From: Melocanna baccifera | Lineage: Eukaryota > Streptophyta > Magnoliopsida > Poales > Poaceae | Direction: 5' to 3' | Assembly: GCA_036346265.1 (NCBI GenBank) | Contig: CM070703.1 | Span: 434,001 to 498,000, forward strand | DNA length: 64,000 nucleotides | In this document: positions 46,141-58,195 of the stretch, one piece after another | Position numbering within the stretch: position 1 is the first letter of the stretch | How the letters are laid out: the number at the start of each line of letters is the position of its first letter | Program-made: the position numbers and the translations under genes | The notes under the pieces: generated by a model | Told to the model about the DNA's origin: nothing | Seen by the model: only the letters and a program-made list of their open reading frames with translations | The model's database searches: none

Positions 46141-49100
46141 GTGGAGCGGCTTCGCGTGCTCGGGAGTTTGGAGGTGGGGGGATCGTCGAGATCCGTGCTG
46201 GCTGAACCGCTAATCAGGTAAAGCGGTTAGTTCCATGCTTGCATAAGCGTCAATCCGTTGCTTCCGTGTTATTGTGTTCTTCTTACTTTCGCTAGTAGGA
46301 TGACCTTGTGTTTGCAACCATATCTCAACAAAAAAATGATAGATATAATTAAATATAAGATTATGGATTTATCTTCAGTCTCATGCTATGTGAAGGGATT
46401 TTCTCGATATAGTGTTTTGTGAAATTCATGACAATTTATCTTTTGTGTTGAGTGATTTGATAAAAAAATTAAACTAAATCTTCTTTTGAATTTTCTAATT
46501 TTTGCAATAATATTTGAATTATTTCTTTGCGGCACTTCTATATTCCAAACAGGCCTTAAAAAGTTTCACTGAAAAACAGTTGACATGCTCGGCTACACTA
46601 TCTGCAATATGTCACATCTTATTCTTATGCAATGGAATATTTTTCGAGTCTGGTTAGAAGGGTTTGCTTTAGAAAGTTTTAGTATTTAGGTTTTGTTTGG
46701 GACAGAGGAATTCCAAAGAAATATCATAAGATTTAGACTAGTTTCTTTGAAATTTCTACGTTTCAAATGGAGCCTTATAATTCAAAAAGATTAAAAACTG
46801 CATCATATCCAATGTTTTAATGGCCCTCACCATCAACTCACTGGGTGATACACAACAACATTTTAGAAAAGCGCATGACATGATGGTCATATAAATGACT
46901 CAACCTGGGCGTCGAACGGAAGTGGCAAACTCCTACTCCTTGGGTGGTTGAACACCAGTTGGGCCGCACCTCATGCCTCGGCGTCGTCCACAGCTCTATG
47001 CCATCGACGGACGCATGCTACCCATGCTTCCTTGTCTGCGGCATCTGCACTACCGCCACCGAGATCGCATGCATCGAGCTTGGGTGGTTCAATGGTTCAT
47101 GCATATGATTTGGAGCCTGCCTCACAACCTCCACATGATCGACTTTGCTATCATCATTCCGGCGCTAGCTAGCGAGGGGGATGCAGTTGACATCTCCGTG
47201 CACCTTGACACCAGCGTCACCAACCTCCACCAAATCCGCTGCTGCCGCCTCGCACAACACTCGCCTTTACGCTAACTACCAGGTGAGGCTTGCCCGGGGT
47301 GCTGCATGGATGGCGTCGCGATTACTGCGCCGCACTTGCCCAAGGCCGTTGCCACAATCGCCTGTGGTCGAGGGAGGTGGAGACGTGGAAGGCGATGAGG
47401 TCGGCTATTGGCACAATGAGTTATGCAGTGGCATCCCTTGGTTGGGGAGTACTGTGGGGTGTGAGGAGAGAAGTAGGGAACAAGAGCGATTTGGGGGGAG
47501 GAAGGGTCACACGGTTCGAGAAGGAGAGAATAGCGTGAGGAAGGATAAGGAAGATTGTGGGGAGAGCAATTGCCATCGGTTGCAGCCTGCAGAGAGTTAG
47601 GGAACGATTTACAGAGGTTTTCCCTGTATTTCTTCTGGGTTTTTAGCTAATATTTTGGGTGGACAGTAGGGAAGGACGATGGTGAGAGGCTTCAATGGTT
47701 CGATAGAGGCATGGAGGAGATAGATGAATGGACAAACTCATTCTTTATATTAATAGAGATGGAGATTAGTTTTTTTAAAAAAACTCAATTTCTATGTATT
47801 TTTTGAAGATTTCACACTGTCTCTGCCTCTATTTCTCAAAAGCTTGTTTGGAACAGACTGAGTTTTTTTTCCCTATGTCATGTCATCCAAATCGTCTCGG
47901 TAAGATAAACCTACATTTTGTTTTTCTTTGGACAAATTACAAGCAAATTGTGGTAGGTTGTGGGCGTGATTCACAGCATAGTTAGATGCTTGGCATGTAA
48001 CTCAAACATTATATTCTTTGTTTTTGGAGTGCTTATCAACTGCTATAGCTGCTGCCTTCTCTCTTCACTTAGTGGTAAGCGGAATACTAACAAAATATGT
48101 CCAAAACTTCGATAATTTGCCTTCACTTGTATGGCTGGAAAAAGTTGGTGGACGGTGTAACTCATGGGAACTATGCTTTACTTACCTAGAATTGCATTAG
48201 TATTGTCATCGGTACGAGTCCAGACAATATATTTGTAAACATCCTCGGTTAGATACGAACTCTGCCAAGGGTGCAAAGGAATCTCAAGAGAAGCATATAA
48301 CCCCAAAATCATTGCAGAAGGACCCCCGAATGGACCTTGAAGTAGTATAACCACCACAAAGAGACCTTAACGTGTCTCCATCACTATCAAGTGAATTAAA
48401 AAAAAGGGTATTAGGATTACTAGAGTGGCCTCCCCCTCTCCCATTACAAGGCGTCCTATTTATAAGGGGGAGAGAGGGAGTTCTACGTAATTACAACTTT
48501 GTCATTAGGGTTTAGCCTACTCCTGGTGGTATTTCAGTCATTTGCTCTGCTTGGGCCCCGCCATATCCAGTACCCTAGGGTTGGCCCGAGGTCCTCCTCA
48601 GGTCAACCTTGCGTACTTCGCCAGGGGTCGGCCCAGGGTCCTTCTAAGGTCGACCTTACATACTTTGCGCGGAGTTAGCTTAGAATCTTCCTCGGGTCAA
48701 CTTTGCGCACTTCGTCCAACCTTGCGTATTTTATCCGGGGTTAGACTAGAACCCTCCTAAGGTTAATCCTGCGTACTCCGCTTGAAGTTAGCTCTGAACT
48801 TAGTTCATGGTAGATCATCCAATAAGTATCGCCACTCGAGGTAGCGTGGTAACTCCCCCAACAAGTACTTCTTGATTCCTTAATGAGGTTCTTAAGTCCC
48901 TCACGTAAAGCCTTTGATACTTGAAGTAAATGGTACTTTGAAGTAGCCTCTCTCTCTTCTGGAAACGAGACTTCAGTCTACCGGTTGTTGATCAACAATT
49001 CAACATTCAGGCTGATCACCACAAATTCAACAGTTAAAATATGGCACTTTTAATTTGAAAATGGCAAGCACATGACGCTGACATTCACGTAACTTTTTTG

Positions 49101-49994
49101 CCTACAAATTGTTCAGAGGCCAGCACATCACCACCCAGTACATCTTTAAGTAAAATAACCTATGACATTTTTTATGTGTTTTTTATTAGTAGCTCCATCA
49201 CTATTGCTAGCAGTTTAGCACTGGTACTTGAGAATGCAAGATTACGCTTGCGAAGAACACTAAGAAAAGGTTCACAACTCACGGTATTAGTATCTACAAG
49301 CAGTTTCTGCATAATGCCAGGACGACAAAGCATGCAGGCCAAAACAGACCTCGACAACGATGCGTCAACAACGCACTAAACATAGCGTGCTTCCAACAAC
49401 CGAATCCGCGCTATTCTAATTCTACTAAGCTATCCAAGCACACACAAGATGCCAGAACTTCCAGTACACAAAAGCAGCTTGATCACAACAAAAAAAAAAG
49501 ACCAAGTTAATTACAGTTCGCAATTAGCCCAACTGGGTTAATGTGTACCACTCATCAAGTATTCCAATCATTTGGCAAGATGAAAAGAGCAGTGCCAGGA
49601 TCGGATTCCACACTAGCTGAAGCTGAGGCTGAGATGAATGCTGCTGTGAAGGGGACTGAACTGCATGCAGATTGCAGACTGAATAGAACATTGCAGCTAT
49701 TCGGTTGCAGAAGAAGATTACAGTCGTAGCAGTCACTCGGGGCAAACCAAACGCCCATAATTACTAACAAACTAGAGATAATTGGCAGGACGGATCAATC
49801 GATCTCTTGGCCCAAAAACCAGCATGACATGACGTGAACATACACTCCCATTCATCACCTACATGAATGTTTACAGATGGTTCGATCTTGATAACCAGTA
49901 TCACAAATATCATATCTATCTCTGATCATCAACTACTTACTTAAAAGGAGAACCAAGCAACGCCGGAGATCACCGGCGGGCGGCGGCGAGCGAG
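46141..49994. other. Gene-free region with repeat pieces
   Basis: No recognisable exon. A GC-rich stretch at 46910-47600 has overlapping open frames on the plus strand but no domain I can name. 46685-46790 (TTTGTTTGGGACAGAGGAAT and following) resembles the edge of a MITE. An LTR-like minisatellite lies at 48440-48900 (listed separately). The part near 49990 should include the 3' UTR of the DUF761 gene. Confidence 0.45.
48440..48900 (+). repeat. LTR-like segment with ~48-bp minisatellite
   Basis: A TATA-like CCTATTTATAAGGGGGAG near 48460 is followed, from about 48570 to 48790, by four to five diverged units of the form GGGTCCTYCTNAGGTCRACC, TTGCGTACTTCGCC, GGGGTYAGC. The combination suggests an LTR with internal repeats. 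No coding part is attached. Confidence 0.5.
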
Positions 49995-51431
49995 CTACTT
50001 GCCGTGCTTGACGCCGCGCGGCCCCGCGGATTTCTTTATCGACTCGATTCTCTGCAGCCTGATCTGCTCCCTGAACCTGGCGATGAACTCCTCCGCCTTC
50101 TTGTCCACCTCGTTCTCGTCCACCTCCGGCGTCGACTCCCTTGGCGAGTTTGTTCTCGTCGAGTACCCGCCGATGTCGTCGTCGTCGTCGTCGCTGCTGT
50201 CGGTCTCGTCTGAGGAGACTGTCACTATGCCCAGGATATGATCGCTACTACCTCTCTCGTACTGGAACCTGGGAATGGATTGGTAAGCTCTGTAACCATA
50301 CGGCTCCTCTGATCCATACAAACCCAGTGCATCACCAGCATCATCAGGTAGTTCTTGGCTTTGGCTTTGGACTGCTTCCCTTGGTCTGATTGTTCTCACT
50401 GACTTCGCAATCGATGAAGAGGAGGAGGAGCCATCAAAGGAGCTTCTTGGCTTCGCCGATGAGGAGTTGCTGCTTCCGTAAGCAGAGTTGTTGAAGCTGT
50501 GGGAGCTCTGCAAGAAGTCCCCTCGGCCTCTCGTGCTGTGATCCTGCAGCTCCTCCTTGAAGCTCTTCGCCGCCGTCCGGCGCTCAGCCAACGGGTGGTA
50601 ACCGTGGACAAGGAACGGAGGCGGCGGCGGAGGCGGCGCCGGCGGTTGGGAGGAAATGGAAGACCTGTACGGGCTCCTCCGCTTGGCGTACTCCTCGCTG
50701 GCCTTGGTCAGTGTCTCCTTGGACAAGGACGACGCCGGGGAGAGCCTCCTCGGCGATGGCGAGGGGCTCGGCGACGGTGGCCGGCTCGTGTCGAGCCTGC
50801 CGGATCGTGACCGCCACGGGATCGGCGAAGGGAGCACGGTGTCATGGACGCCGGCCGAGTCCCGAGAGCTTCTACGCGGCCGCGCTCGCGGTTCGCCATT
50901 GTTGTATCCCGCGTTGGAGTCGACCTGCGCGGGCTGCGGCTTCAGGGTCCGGACGGGCAGTGACAGCGGCGCCTGCTGCGCGTCCGCCGCGTGGTTCCGT
51001 CCGCCTCCGCCAGTAGCCACCACGACCACAGGCTCGTCGGGGTGGTGCACGGTCCAAAACCGCATCGTACCGTCCTCGGCACCGAGGCCGGGGCTGTCCG
51101 GCATCCCGTCGGCGCCGCCATCGTCGAACTCAAGCGACTCCTGGAGCATCTGCGAGACGTACCTCGCGTCGGGCTTCGCCGCCGGCTCAGCATCCTTGTC
51201 GTCGACCCGTCGGCCACCGTCGTTCCTGCGGCTGAAGAGGCCGTACGAGACGGCGATTCCAACGAAGAGCAGGTGGAGCAGCTCCCACGCATTGGCGAGG
51301 AGCGCCTGCCCCCCGGCGAGCCCCTCCGGCGCCTGCGGCGAGGGCAAGAGCGGGAGCAGCAGGACGCAAAGCGCGAACACGGCGGCCCTGAACGGGAAGC
51401 TCTGCAGCACCGAGGCCTGCACCACTGCCAT
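49995..51431 (-). CDS. DUF761 domain protein, Pro/Ser-rich, single exon
   Basis: A 478-residue protein on one exon. The N-terminus has two hydrophobic stretches (about residues 13-32 and 46-64), suggesting membrane anchoring. The middle is rich in Pro, Ser and Arg (RPPSPSPSPSP, APPPPPPPF), and an acidic block SSDDDDDDIGG lies near residue 410. The C-terminus carries the DUF761 pattern VDKKAEEFIARFREQIRLQR (about 440-459), found in plant proteins once called cotton-fibre expressed proteins. Function is unknown; some relatives affect growth. The ATG at 51431 precedes the hydrophobic stretch directly. High GC content is normal for grass single-exon genes. Confidence 0.88.
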   Translation of the reverse strand: MAVVQASVLQSFPFRAAVFALCVLLLPLLPSPQAPEGLAGGQALLANAWELLHLLFVGIAVSYGLFSRRNDGGRRVDDKDAEPAAKPDARYVSQMLQESLEFDDGGADGMPDSPGLGAEDGTMRFWTVHHPDEPVVVVATGGGGRNHAADAQQAPLSLPVRTLKPQPAQVDSNAGYNNGEPRARPRRSSRDSAGVHDTVLPSPIPWRSRSGRLDTSRPPSPSPSPSPRRLSPASSLSKETLTKASEEYAKRRSPYRSSISSQPPAPPPPPPPFLVHGYHPLAERRTAAKSFKEELQDHSTRGRGDFLQSSHSFNNSAYGSSNSSSAKPRSSFDGSSSSSSIAKSVRTIRPREAVQSQSQELPDDAGDALGLYGSEEPYGYRAYQSIPRFQYERGSSDHILGIVTVSSDETDSSDDDDDDIGGYSTRTNSPRESTPEVDENEVDKKAEEFIARFREQIRLQRIESIKKSAGPRGVKHGK

Positions 51432-51602
51432 TGGAGACCAAGAAAAAGGAAGAGGGGAGGCAATGCGACGATGCTCTTTTTAAGCTTTTTCTCTCTGCCT
51501 CTCTCGCGCCAAATAAAGTAGAGCTCGTGGCGGATGGATCAATTCCTTTCGCTCGCTTTATCGCTGCCAAGACCTGGAGATCGATCCACCGAAATGGTAT
51601 CT

Positions 51603-51607
<5 letters not shown>

Positions 51608-51641
<34 letters not shown>
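51608..51641. repeat. (CT)n microsatellite upstream of the DUF761 gene
   Basis: About 17 CT dinucleotides, reading as GA on the coding strand, some 180 bases upstream of the start codon. Probably 5' UTR or promoter. Confidence 0.93.
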
Positions 51642-51643
<2 letters not shown>

Positions 51644-51889
51644 TGGCAGTTTGCAGAGAAGACGGTGAGAGCTTGGCGAGAATTTCGTATTACTTAGCGA
51701 GGAAGGGAGGAATTTGGATTTTGGAGTGGGAAAAGCAAGATATTAATATATGAGTAGGACTAGGACGAGATCGACAAGTGCACCCATGCATGCATGTCGT
51801 GTAGTGGAGCCACACGCAATTAAGCCAGGATAGAACTGAGATGGTTGTCTTGTTAAACCTCCGTACTTTGTTTACCTGATTTTTCTAAA

Positions 51890-52110
51890 ATATGTATCAT
51901 CAAAATTTTAAAGTTTAATCACTACTATACAAAAATTATACCGTTAGATCATTATTAAAAAAATACTTTCATAATATTATATTTTTAGCTTTTTTGATTT
52001 TTTTTATTTTTCTTTGTATTGTTCATAAAGATATAATGATATTTTTAATTTTTTTAATAGCCCAGAAAAGCTACCGATCAATACAGTATAATTTTAGTTA
52101 AAAGCCAACA
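51890..52110. mobile_element. Possible MITE, AT-rich
   Basis: Contains CTACTATACAAAAATTATAC, TTTTTTTATTTTTCTTTGTA and ends CAGTATAATTTTAGTTAAAA then GCCAACAGCC. The layout resembles a diverged reverse family A copy, but ends and target duplication are unclear. Confidence 0.35.
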
Positions 52111-52647
52111 GCCTCTACGTGGCTACGTGGTCCATCTAAAGATCTCAGTTGCTAGCTAGATGCATGATATCTTCCTACTGACGAGTCCCTAACGGTGTGC
52201 TTACCTATAACTGATCAGAAGCTAGCTTAGGCCTGACAGGATGAGAACCGAATATTTAGCAAAGGGAACAAAGTTAAACGAAGTTCTTCCTAAAAAAAAA
52301 TGTCAGGTTAAATTGCACAGAAATACACGTCCTAGCTGATCTGGCAGAGGTGCAAATCACATAACACATCATGTGAGCTGCTGAGACTGTTACTAAAGCA
52401 GTAAAATTCAGTGTCTGGGACTTGTCCATTAGTTGGACAGTGTTGGTTCGATCAACTTTACACTCGGTAAAGTTGCCCTTGTACGATCCAAACTATGGAA
52501 CACAAGAGCATGCTGAGACAGCTCGCAATGTGACTCAAGATAAGTTCGTGCAAATGAGCGATCGACAATGCTATACATACAAACTTTCTTTTGGTGCACA
52601 TGTGTGCTACATTGGTTGGATGGTACAGATTAAGGGTAGTTGGTGTA

Positions 52648-52812
52648 GATCAACGATAAGACTATATGCAGGGAGGGGAGCAATCGAAGGCTAAAGATCA
52701 TCTTATGGTACGCATGTAAACAACAAAAAATGTTGGTGCATGTGTGAAGCATTTTCCATGAGAGGATCACTGCTCGTCCATGCATGCATATTATAGTCTT
52801 ATCGTTGAGTAA
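52648..52812. repeat. Short inverted repeat able to form a hairpin
   Basis: ATCAACGATAAGACTATATG near 52650 pairs with the reverse complement of CATATTATAGTCTTATCGTT near 52785, with about 115 bases between. Weaker pairing extends outward on both sides. It may be a MITE end pair or a small-RNA hairpin. Confidence 0.6.
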
Positions 52813-53180
52813 CACGAAACCAAGAGCCAACTAGTAGAGCAATCAAAGATCGGTGATCAGATCAGTTTGATTAATTTCATTGGAAGTTTGGAACAGTGGA
52901 TAGGCGAGAGGACAGCAGCGTCCGTCTGGAGAGGGATGGGAGAGGAGGAGGGAATGCGCGTGATTAAAAACGAAAGATTCCTCCTCCTCTTTTGGGTGGC
53001 GTACGCTATGCTAGCTAGCTTTTTCTCAAGTTTAGGTGGTATCGACCGTGTCGTCGTGTCTCACGCATCACTGCCTATGGTGCGATCGCGCGAGCGCTGC
53101 AGCACCTGATTTTTTTTTAAAAAAAAACGGTTTCTCTATTTTTTTTATCATCGTCTTGCTTGCTCGGGAGATAGAGCTAA

Positions 53181-53445
53181 GGTCCCGCTCATTTTATTTT
53201 TTTTTCAGTTTCAGCTTTTTTTTCACTATTCAGTAATTCGTCTTTTTCTGAATTTTTTAGATTTATTGGGCTTTTTTACATTTTTCTTTTTTTCGTGTTC
53301 CTTTGTATTATCTGTGATGGGCTAACATATTTTTTTATTTTTTAAATTTAATTATGCCCAAAAGCCAAATCAGTTACAATAAAAAAACCAACTACAGTGA
53401 AATTTCAGCCAAAAGGCAGAAGCCATCGCTAAAACGATCACCCAC
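53181..53445 (-). mobile_element. Tourist-like MITE family A, reverse copy
   Basis: About 265 bp, flanked by TAA at 53178-53180 and 53446-53448. Ends are GGTCCCGCTCATTTT and GCTAAAACGATCACCCAC. The core in reverse includes GTATTATCTGTGATGGGCTA, TTTAATTATGCCCAAAAGCC and CTACAGTGAAATTTCAGCC. Confidence 0.85.
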
Positions 53446-55488
53446 TAAGATCACTGAAGCATCACATACGTCCACTCCTTTAAATTCTTATCTCACACAC
53501 ACACATATATATATATATATATTTCTTATTTTTTTACATGCTCATCTTTTCTTAGTAAAAGTTGTTTTTTTCTGTCATTATTATTATTTTCAGTCAAAAG
53601 TTATAAATCATAACTAAAAGTTATCGGCAAAAGATAATACAGAGAGGACGCCCTTTTAGAAAGAGAAAGAAAACACTTCTTGGATGCCCAACACTTGCTT
53701 TTCCCTTGATCTCGTTGAGGCGAGCTTGATAACGAGATGCTCTTCTTCTTCTTTTTTTTGGTACTAGGCAGCTTAGGCTAGAGCATCTCCGCCTTTCTAA
53801 TTCAATTATGCTCGTCGCTCGATCTCAACTCCCCCGCACGCCAATTTTGATCACTCCATTAGTCCAATTCTGTGAGAATATTGCTACAAGAGAATCAAAT
53901 CTGCGGTGCTTGTTTCACAATGTCATATGCTACTACGTACACTTGTCACTAGCAAGTACCACTTTCCTAGTCACAAGATGGGTATGGCTTTTGTCTGCAG
54001 AGTCACCCCAACGAAAAACATTCAGCAACCAACCAGGACGACGTACATGGCTGAAAGTTTCTAGTAGCAGTACCCTTTAAGTTGGTGCTTTTGGTTTGCT
54101 AATCGCATGGGAAACAGATGTGCCACGTCGTGTATTAGTCAGCGAATCCCTGCCTAAAGTGTAATCATGCAGTTCATCATATAGTACTGCGGTACTACTC
54201 CCCCAAAGAGTAAAGACAGCAGCAAGCTTGTAAAGGGGATGGGCAAAATTAAAGCAGGCAAAGCTTATCCTAACTGCATACTACTGCTATATAAACAAAC
54301 AGCAGGTTAGCAATTACTTCAGCATATCGATAAGAATAAGTCTACGTCTGAATTGCATACTCCTGAAAAGGTGGTAAATATTAGCAAGAACAGGTAGACA
54401 GACAGCTTATCTTCGTCTTGAAAAGTAGTAGATTTTAGTTCAGCTATCCATCCCTCGTGACTCCGCAGGACTACTCTTGGCCGCAGGGTAACCAATTGTG
54501 CCAATGGCGTTTGAACTACGCGAACGATATGATTTTGTAGAGAAAAGTAAGGGGGGAAAATGAAAAGACAGGCAGCCCTTGCTCAAGTGACTAGTCTTAT
54601 CAGTTTTACACTTTAACCCGTCCAAAATCCTGTGCTGGCCAACAGAGACACAAGCTAGGTCGTTCTCAAGAGGTATATATTATTCTCTGTGCCATTACAC
54701 ACCATGCATGGCATGTAAGGTAGCTATACAGCCAGTAGCACACTTGTAATTTGCTTACATATCTATTTATTTGTTAATTGTAATCCCTTTTAGAGGATCC
54801 CGGTAGAGATTTTTTTCGTTTCCTTTTTACCAACTATGCAGCTGATGGGAATTGCACTATGGACCAGACTCCAGAGAGACATGGTGCTTGGTGCTGGCGC
54901 AAGACAACTAGCTGAGACTTATCCGTCCGTCCATGGTTGACCGGACGGTAGCAAATTAGCGTATGGCTGCTTCGTCCGTGATGGGCCCGACTTGATTGGG
55001 CCAGATACCCATACGCCTCAAGCGGGCCGACCAAGCGAAACAGGACGAGCCCGAAACGAATTGCCAAAGGCTCGACGCGGCCGTCCTCCACCACCTCGCC
55101 GTCCTCGACTGTGGGTGAGAACATGTTACACACAGTGGAGTATCCAAGGTTAAGATAGTGCATAGAGTTAAATGTGTTATGTGTTCTTTATCCTCTAAGA
55201 TAGAGTGAATGCAAAACTATTTATGTCAAGCAAGCAATATATCAATCTTTGATTAAATCCGTGGATCTATATTGTTTTGATTGATTTGCTCTCGATTTGG
55301 TTGGTTTTGATCTCTCATCTTCCCTTTTCTTGATTTTATTGTGCCAAGGACGTGTAAAAGATGGAGAAAATATCTGAAAATCTATCTCCAACCATCTGGG
55401 CGTTTTGATAGTAAGGTTATCAAGAAAACCCGATTTTGCTTGATTTGACCTCCAAGTGTAATTTCTTGATCCAAGAGTTTTTGACATG

Positions 55489-55800
55489 TGTTGGACCGAA
55501 AGGGCTTTCTCACCCCAAAAGCTAGCCTGCGAGGGTTACAGTTTTAAGTTAGGTCTCTTGCCTTTCCATAATCAATGTAAGACTATTCCAACAATCTTCC
55601 TCTTCACATATTGATGTCCCTCAACCTTCACTGTCCCCTTCACCATACACCACAGTCACTCAGGGTCACAGTCCATCGGACTTTCACATACTAATATCCA
55701 TTGGCCAAAGATGTTAGAACCTCGCTCTGATACCACTTTTAAGTTATATCTCTTGCTCTTCCATAACAAATATAGGACTATTTCAACAAACTAACAAGTA
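55489..55800 (-). mobile_element. Copia/TRIM-like fragment with primer-binding site
   Basis: On the minus strand, TGGTATCAGAGC (55735-55724) is the initiator-methionine-tRNA primer-binding site typical of plant copia elements and TRIMs. On either side lie similar direct repeats, TTTTAAGTTAGGTCTCTTGC (about 55540) and TTTTAAGTTATATCTCTTGC (about 55737), each followed by a GACTATT-CAAC block. This looks like two short terminal repeats of a very small element, with one truncated at the primer-binding site. No coding sequence lies between. Confidence 0.6.
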
Positions 55801-58167
55801 ATAGTTGTATAGAAAAGACATAATCTAATATGAGGTAAGCGTACAAAACAGGTCAAACCATCCTTTGGAATCCAAATCATATATAAACAGTAGAGGAACA
55901 TGGTAAAAATGCAAAATAGAATAAATGTGTGAAATTTTGATAATGTGGACATTTGCACCATGAACATTTGAGCAGCTAAATGAACTATGTGTACTAGGTC
56001 TAAAAAAAAATATGTATGCCCACCTACAAACTACTTTTGGTTGACCTTGGTAGCATAACTAGTAACTACTATAATGTGTCATGTTCCATCATGGTATCTG
56101 TGGATATTCTTAGTCTTGTCCAAGCTGCCGCTTCGACCTTTATTCTTGCCTGAGTTAAGCTGGAAGTTTGGCATTTTGCTCCACATGTTTGAATTACTAC
56201 ACACTTTTTCTGAATTTCTTTGTCCAAGCACGAGTTCTGCGCCTTCTCTGTCCATTGATCTGTAAGCACTGAAATATCTGGAGCATGTGAGCTATGTCCT
56301 AATCGCTCCACATGTTCCTTGATTTTTCACAGAAAGTGACCTGCTGCAAGAGACATCTAATCGCTCCCACAGATGACTGTCTACTGGAGAAAGTTCAGGG
56401 AAAGCTGGCATTGTGAGCTATGTATGACCTTCATCTCAGCAGAGAGTAGGCATATGGGATCCCGTTGTATCTACTAGTGTTTTTTTTCTCTTTTGAGGGG
56501 TTGTATCTACGAGTGTTTGTGCTCAGGTTGCTGGACTTTGGTGGTAGGAGCTCCAGGTGCTTTGCGTGGTTTCCAACATCATGTCTCCCAAGACTCGAAC
56601 CGAATTATGCGCTTTTTTTGGTTTGTTATATCATGTCGACTCCGACTGTTTCTTGTTCTGTTCTTCGGATGTTGGTAAGGTTCAGACTTCAGACAGGTTA
56701 TCCCGTGTTGGGAAAAAAAATACTGGAATATCTTGACCTAAATATTAGTATTAACTGGATTCTTCTTTTCTCCACTGTCACGTGCAGAAAGAAACATGAG
56801 AGGATACTTACAAATCTAGCTGACTAAGTTTGCCGTTTTCATTTTTGAGAACGATCACACGTCCAGCTCGTAGCTGCCATGGCTCCTGCCGGCTGCCATC
56901 CTGGAATGCAAGTTTGGCCTGACCTGCTTCTGCTTCTGCCGTGGTGCTGCAGATCAAGGCTAGCATATATCGATCCTAGTAGTATGAAGTATGAACTCTT
57001 CACTGCATGAGACATCACGAAACAAGGATCAGATCAGATGTGTACGCGATGGTTGCCTGCTCCAGTCAGTTGATCGCTACGTCACGTTCACCTACTACTC
57101 CCAAGTCGTAACCCCATTAGCTGTTCGCACATGATCAGGAGAATTCAGAAGCCCACTTCATCATCAGCTGATTTCCGGGTCCAAATGGGCACTTCGTCAG
57201 ATCATTTGTTTTTCGACGACGTCTCTGCATTATTGACCTATGATCTGCAGAAAGTATGAAGCGTCGATTAAGATTTTACAAATCTGAATGGGAAGCGCTC
57301 GTAGTACTACTACTGTACTGTACTACAGACACGTGTAATAAAACTAGAAGCAGCAGAGCTGTTGCAATGTAGGAGTAGTAAGGTTACAACTATCGTATGT
57401 AAACTTTGCAGTGCAGCTTCCCAAACCACTGCATGCCTCGTCCGGATTAATAGCTGATCATGCTGCATCTGCACGTCTGCATCTCTGGCCGTTCAAGTCG
57501 GCCGGTGTGCCATGCCATGCATCACCGGCCTCTGCGTGCAGCGTGCAGCGTGCGTGCGTGGTCCAAGTCCAACGTTTCGACCCGACCATGCCGCAGCACA
57601 GCACGCACGGCGCCTGTGACTGCGACCATTGTCGTGGATTTCTTCAGCCTACCGCACCATGAGATCATGTCAGATGCTGCATAAAGATCTTCATGTGGGA
57701 TGACTTCCTAGCCCAGGATCAGAATCACCACCGAACAATGATGTGGACTGGACTGAAGAATCAGAGGCAAGAAGCCCGTGAGAGAGAGAGAGGAAGCTAC
57801 AAAGACAGAGTTGGTCCCAGAAAAAAAGTACTACTGGTAACCACCACTTTGCAGGCTGCAGCCTTTCTAATCAGGGGCTTTGTGCAGGCAACACATGGCT
57901 CAGTGATCACCAGGGACTTTGCAGTTTGCACAGTACAACCACAGCATCATTAAACTATGAGGCTAGTGCTACCATTAGCTTAGAAAACTTAAGCAAGGAA
58001 AGCGAGCTTCAGTAAAGAGGGAGCAAAAGCAGAGCAGGGAGGGGGCAAGGTGTCCCCAGGAGCAGCATTTTCTACCCGGAGAGACGGGCCGTGCCACCAG
58101 CTTTGCATGCAGCTTTTGCTCCCGGGGCTCCGCGTGGGCTCCCTCCTCAATCCACTCACTTGATTAA

Positions 58168-58195
58168 TCAGGGGCTCTCTCTCTCTCTCTCTCTC
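58168..58195. repeat. (CT)n microsatellite
   Basis: About 13 CT dinucleotides in gene-free sequence. Confidence 0.85.

Noticed and set aside
46948..47600. Overlapping GC-rich open frames as a possible gene
   Set aside because: No domain, no consistent splice structure and several competing frames; left as unassigned sequence.
50656..51521. Plus-strand open frames opposite the DUF761 gene (275 and 176 codons)
   Set aside because: They are antisense shadows in GC-rich coding DNA. The minus frame has hydrophobic segments and the DUF761 motif.
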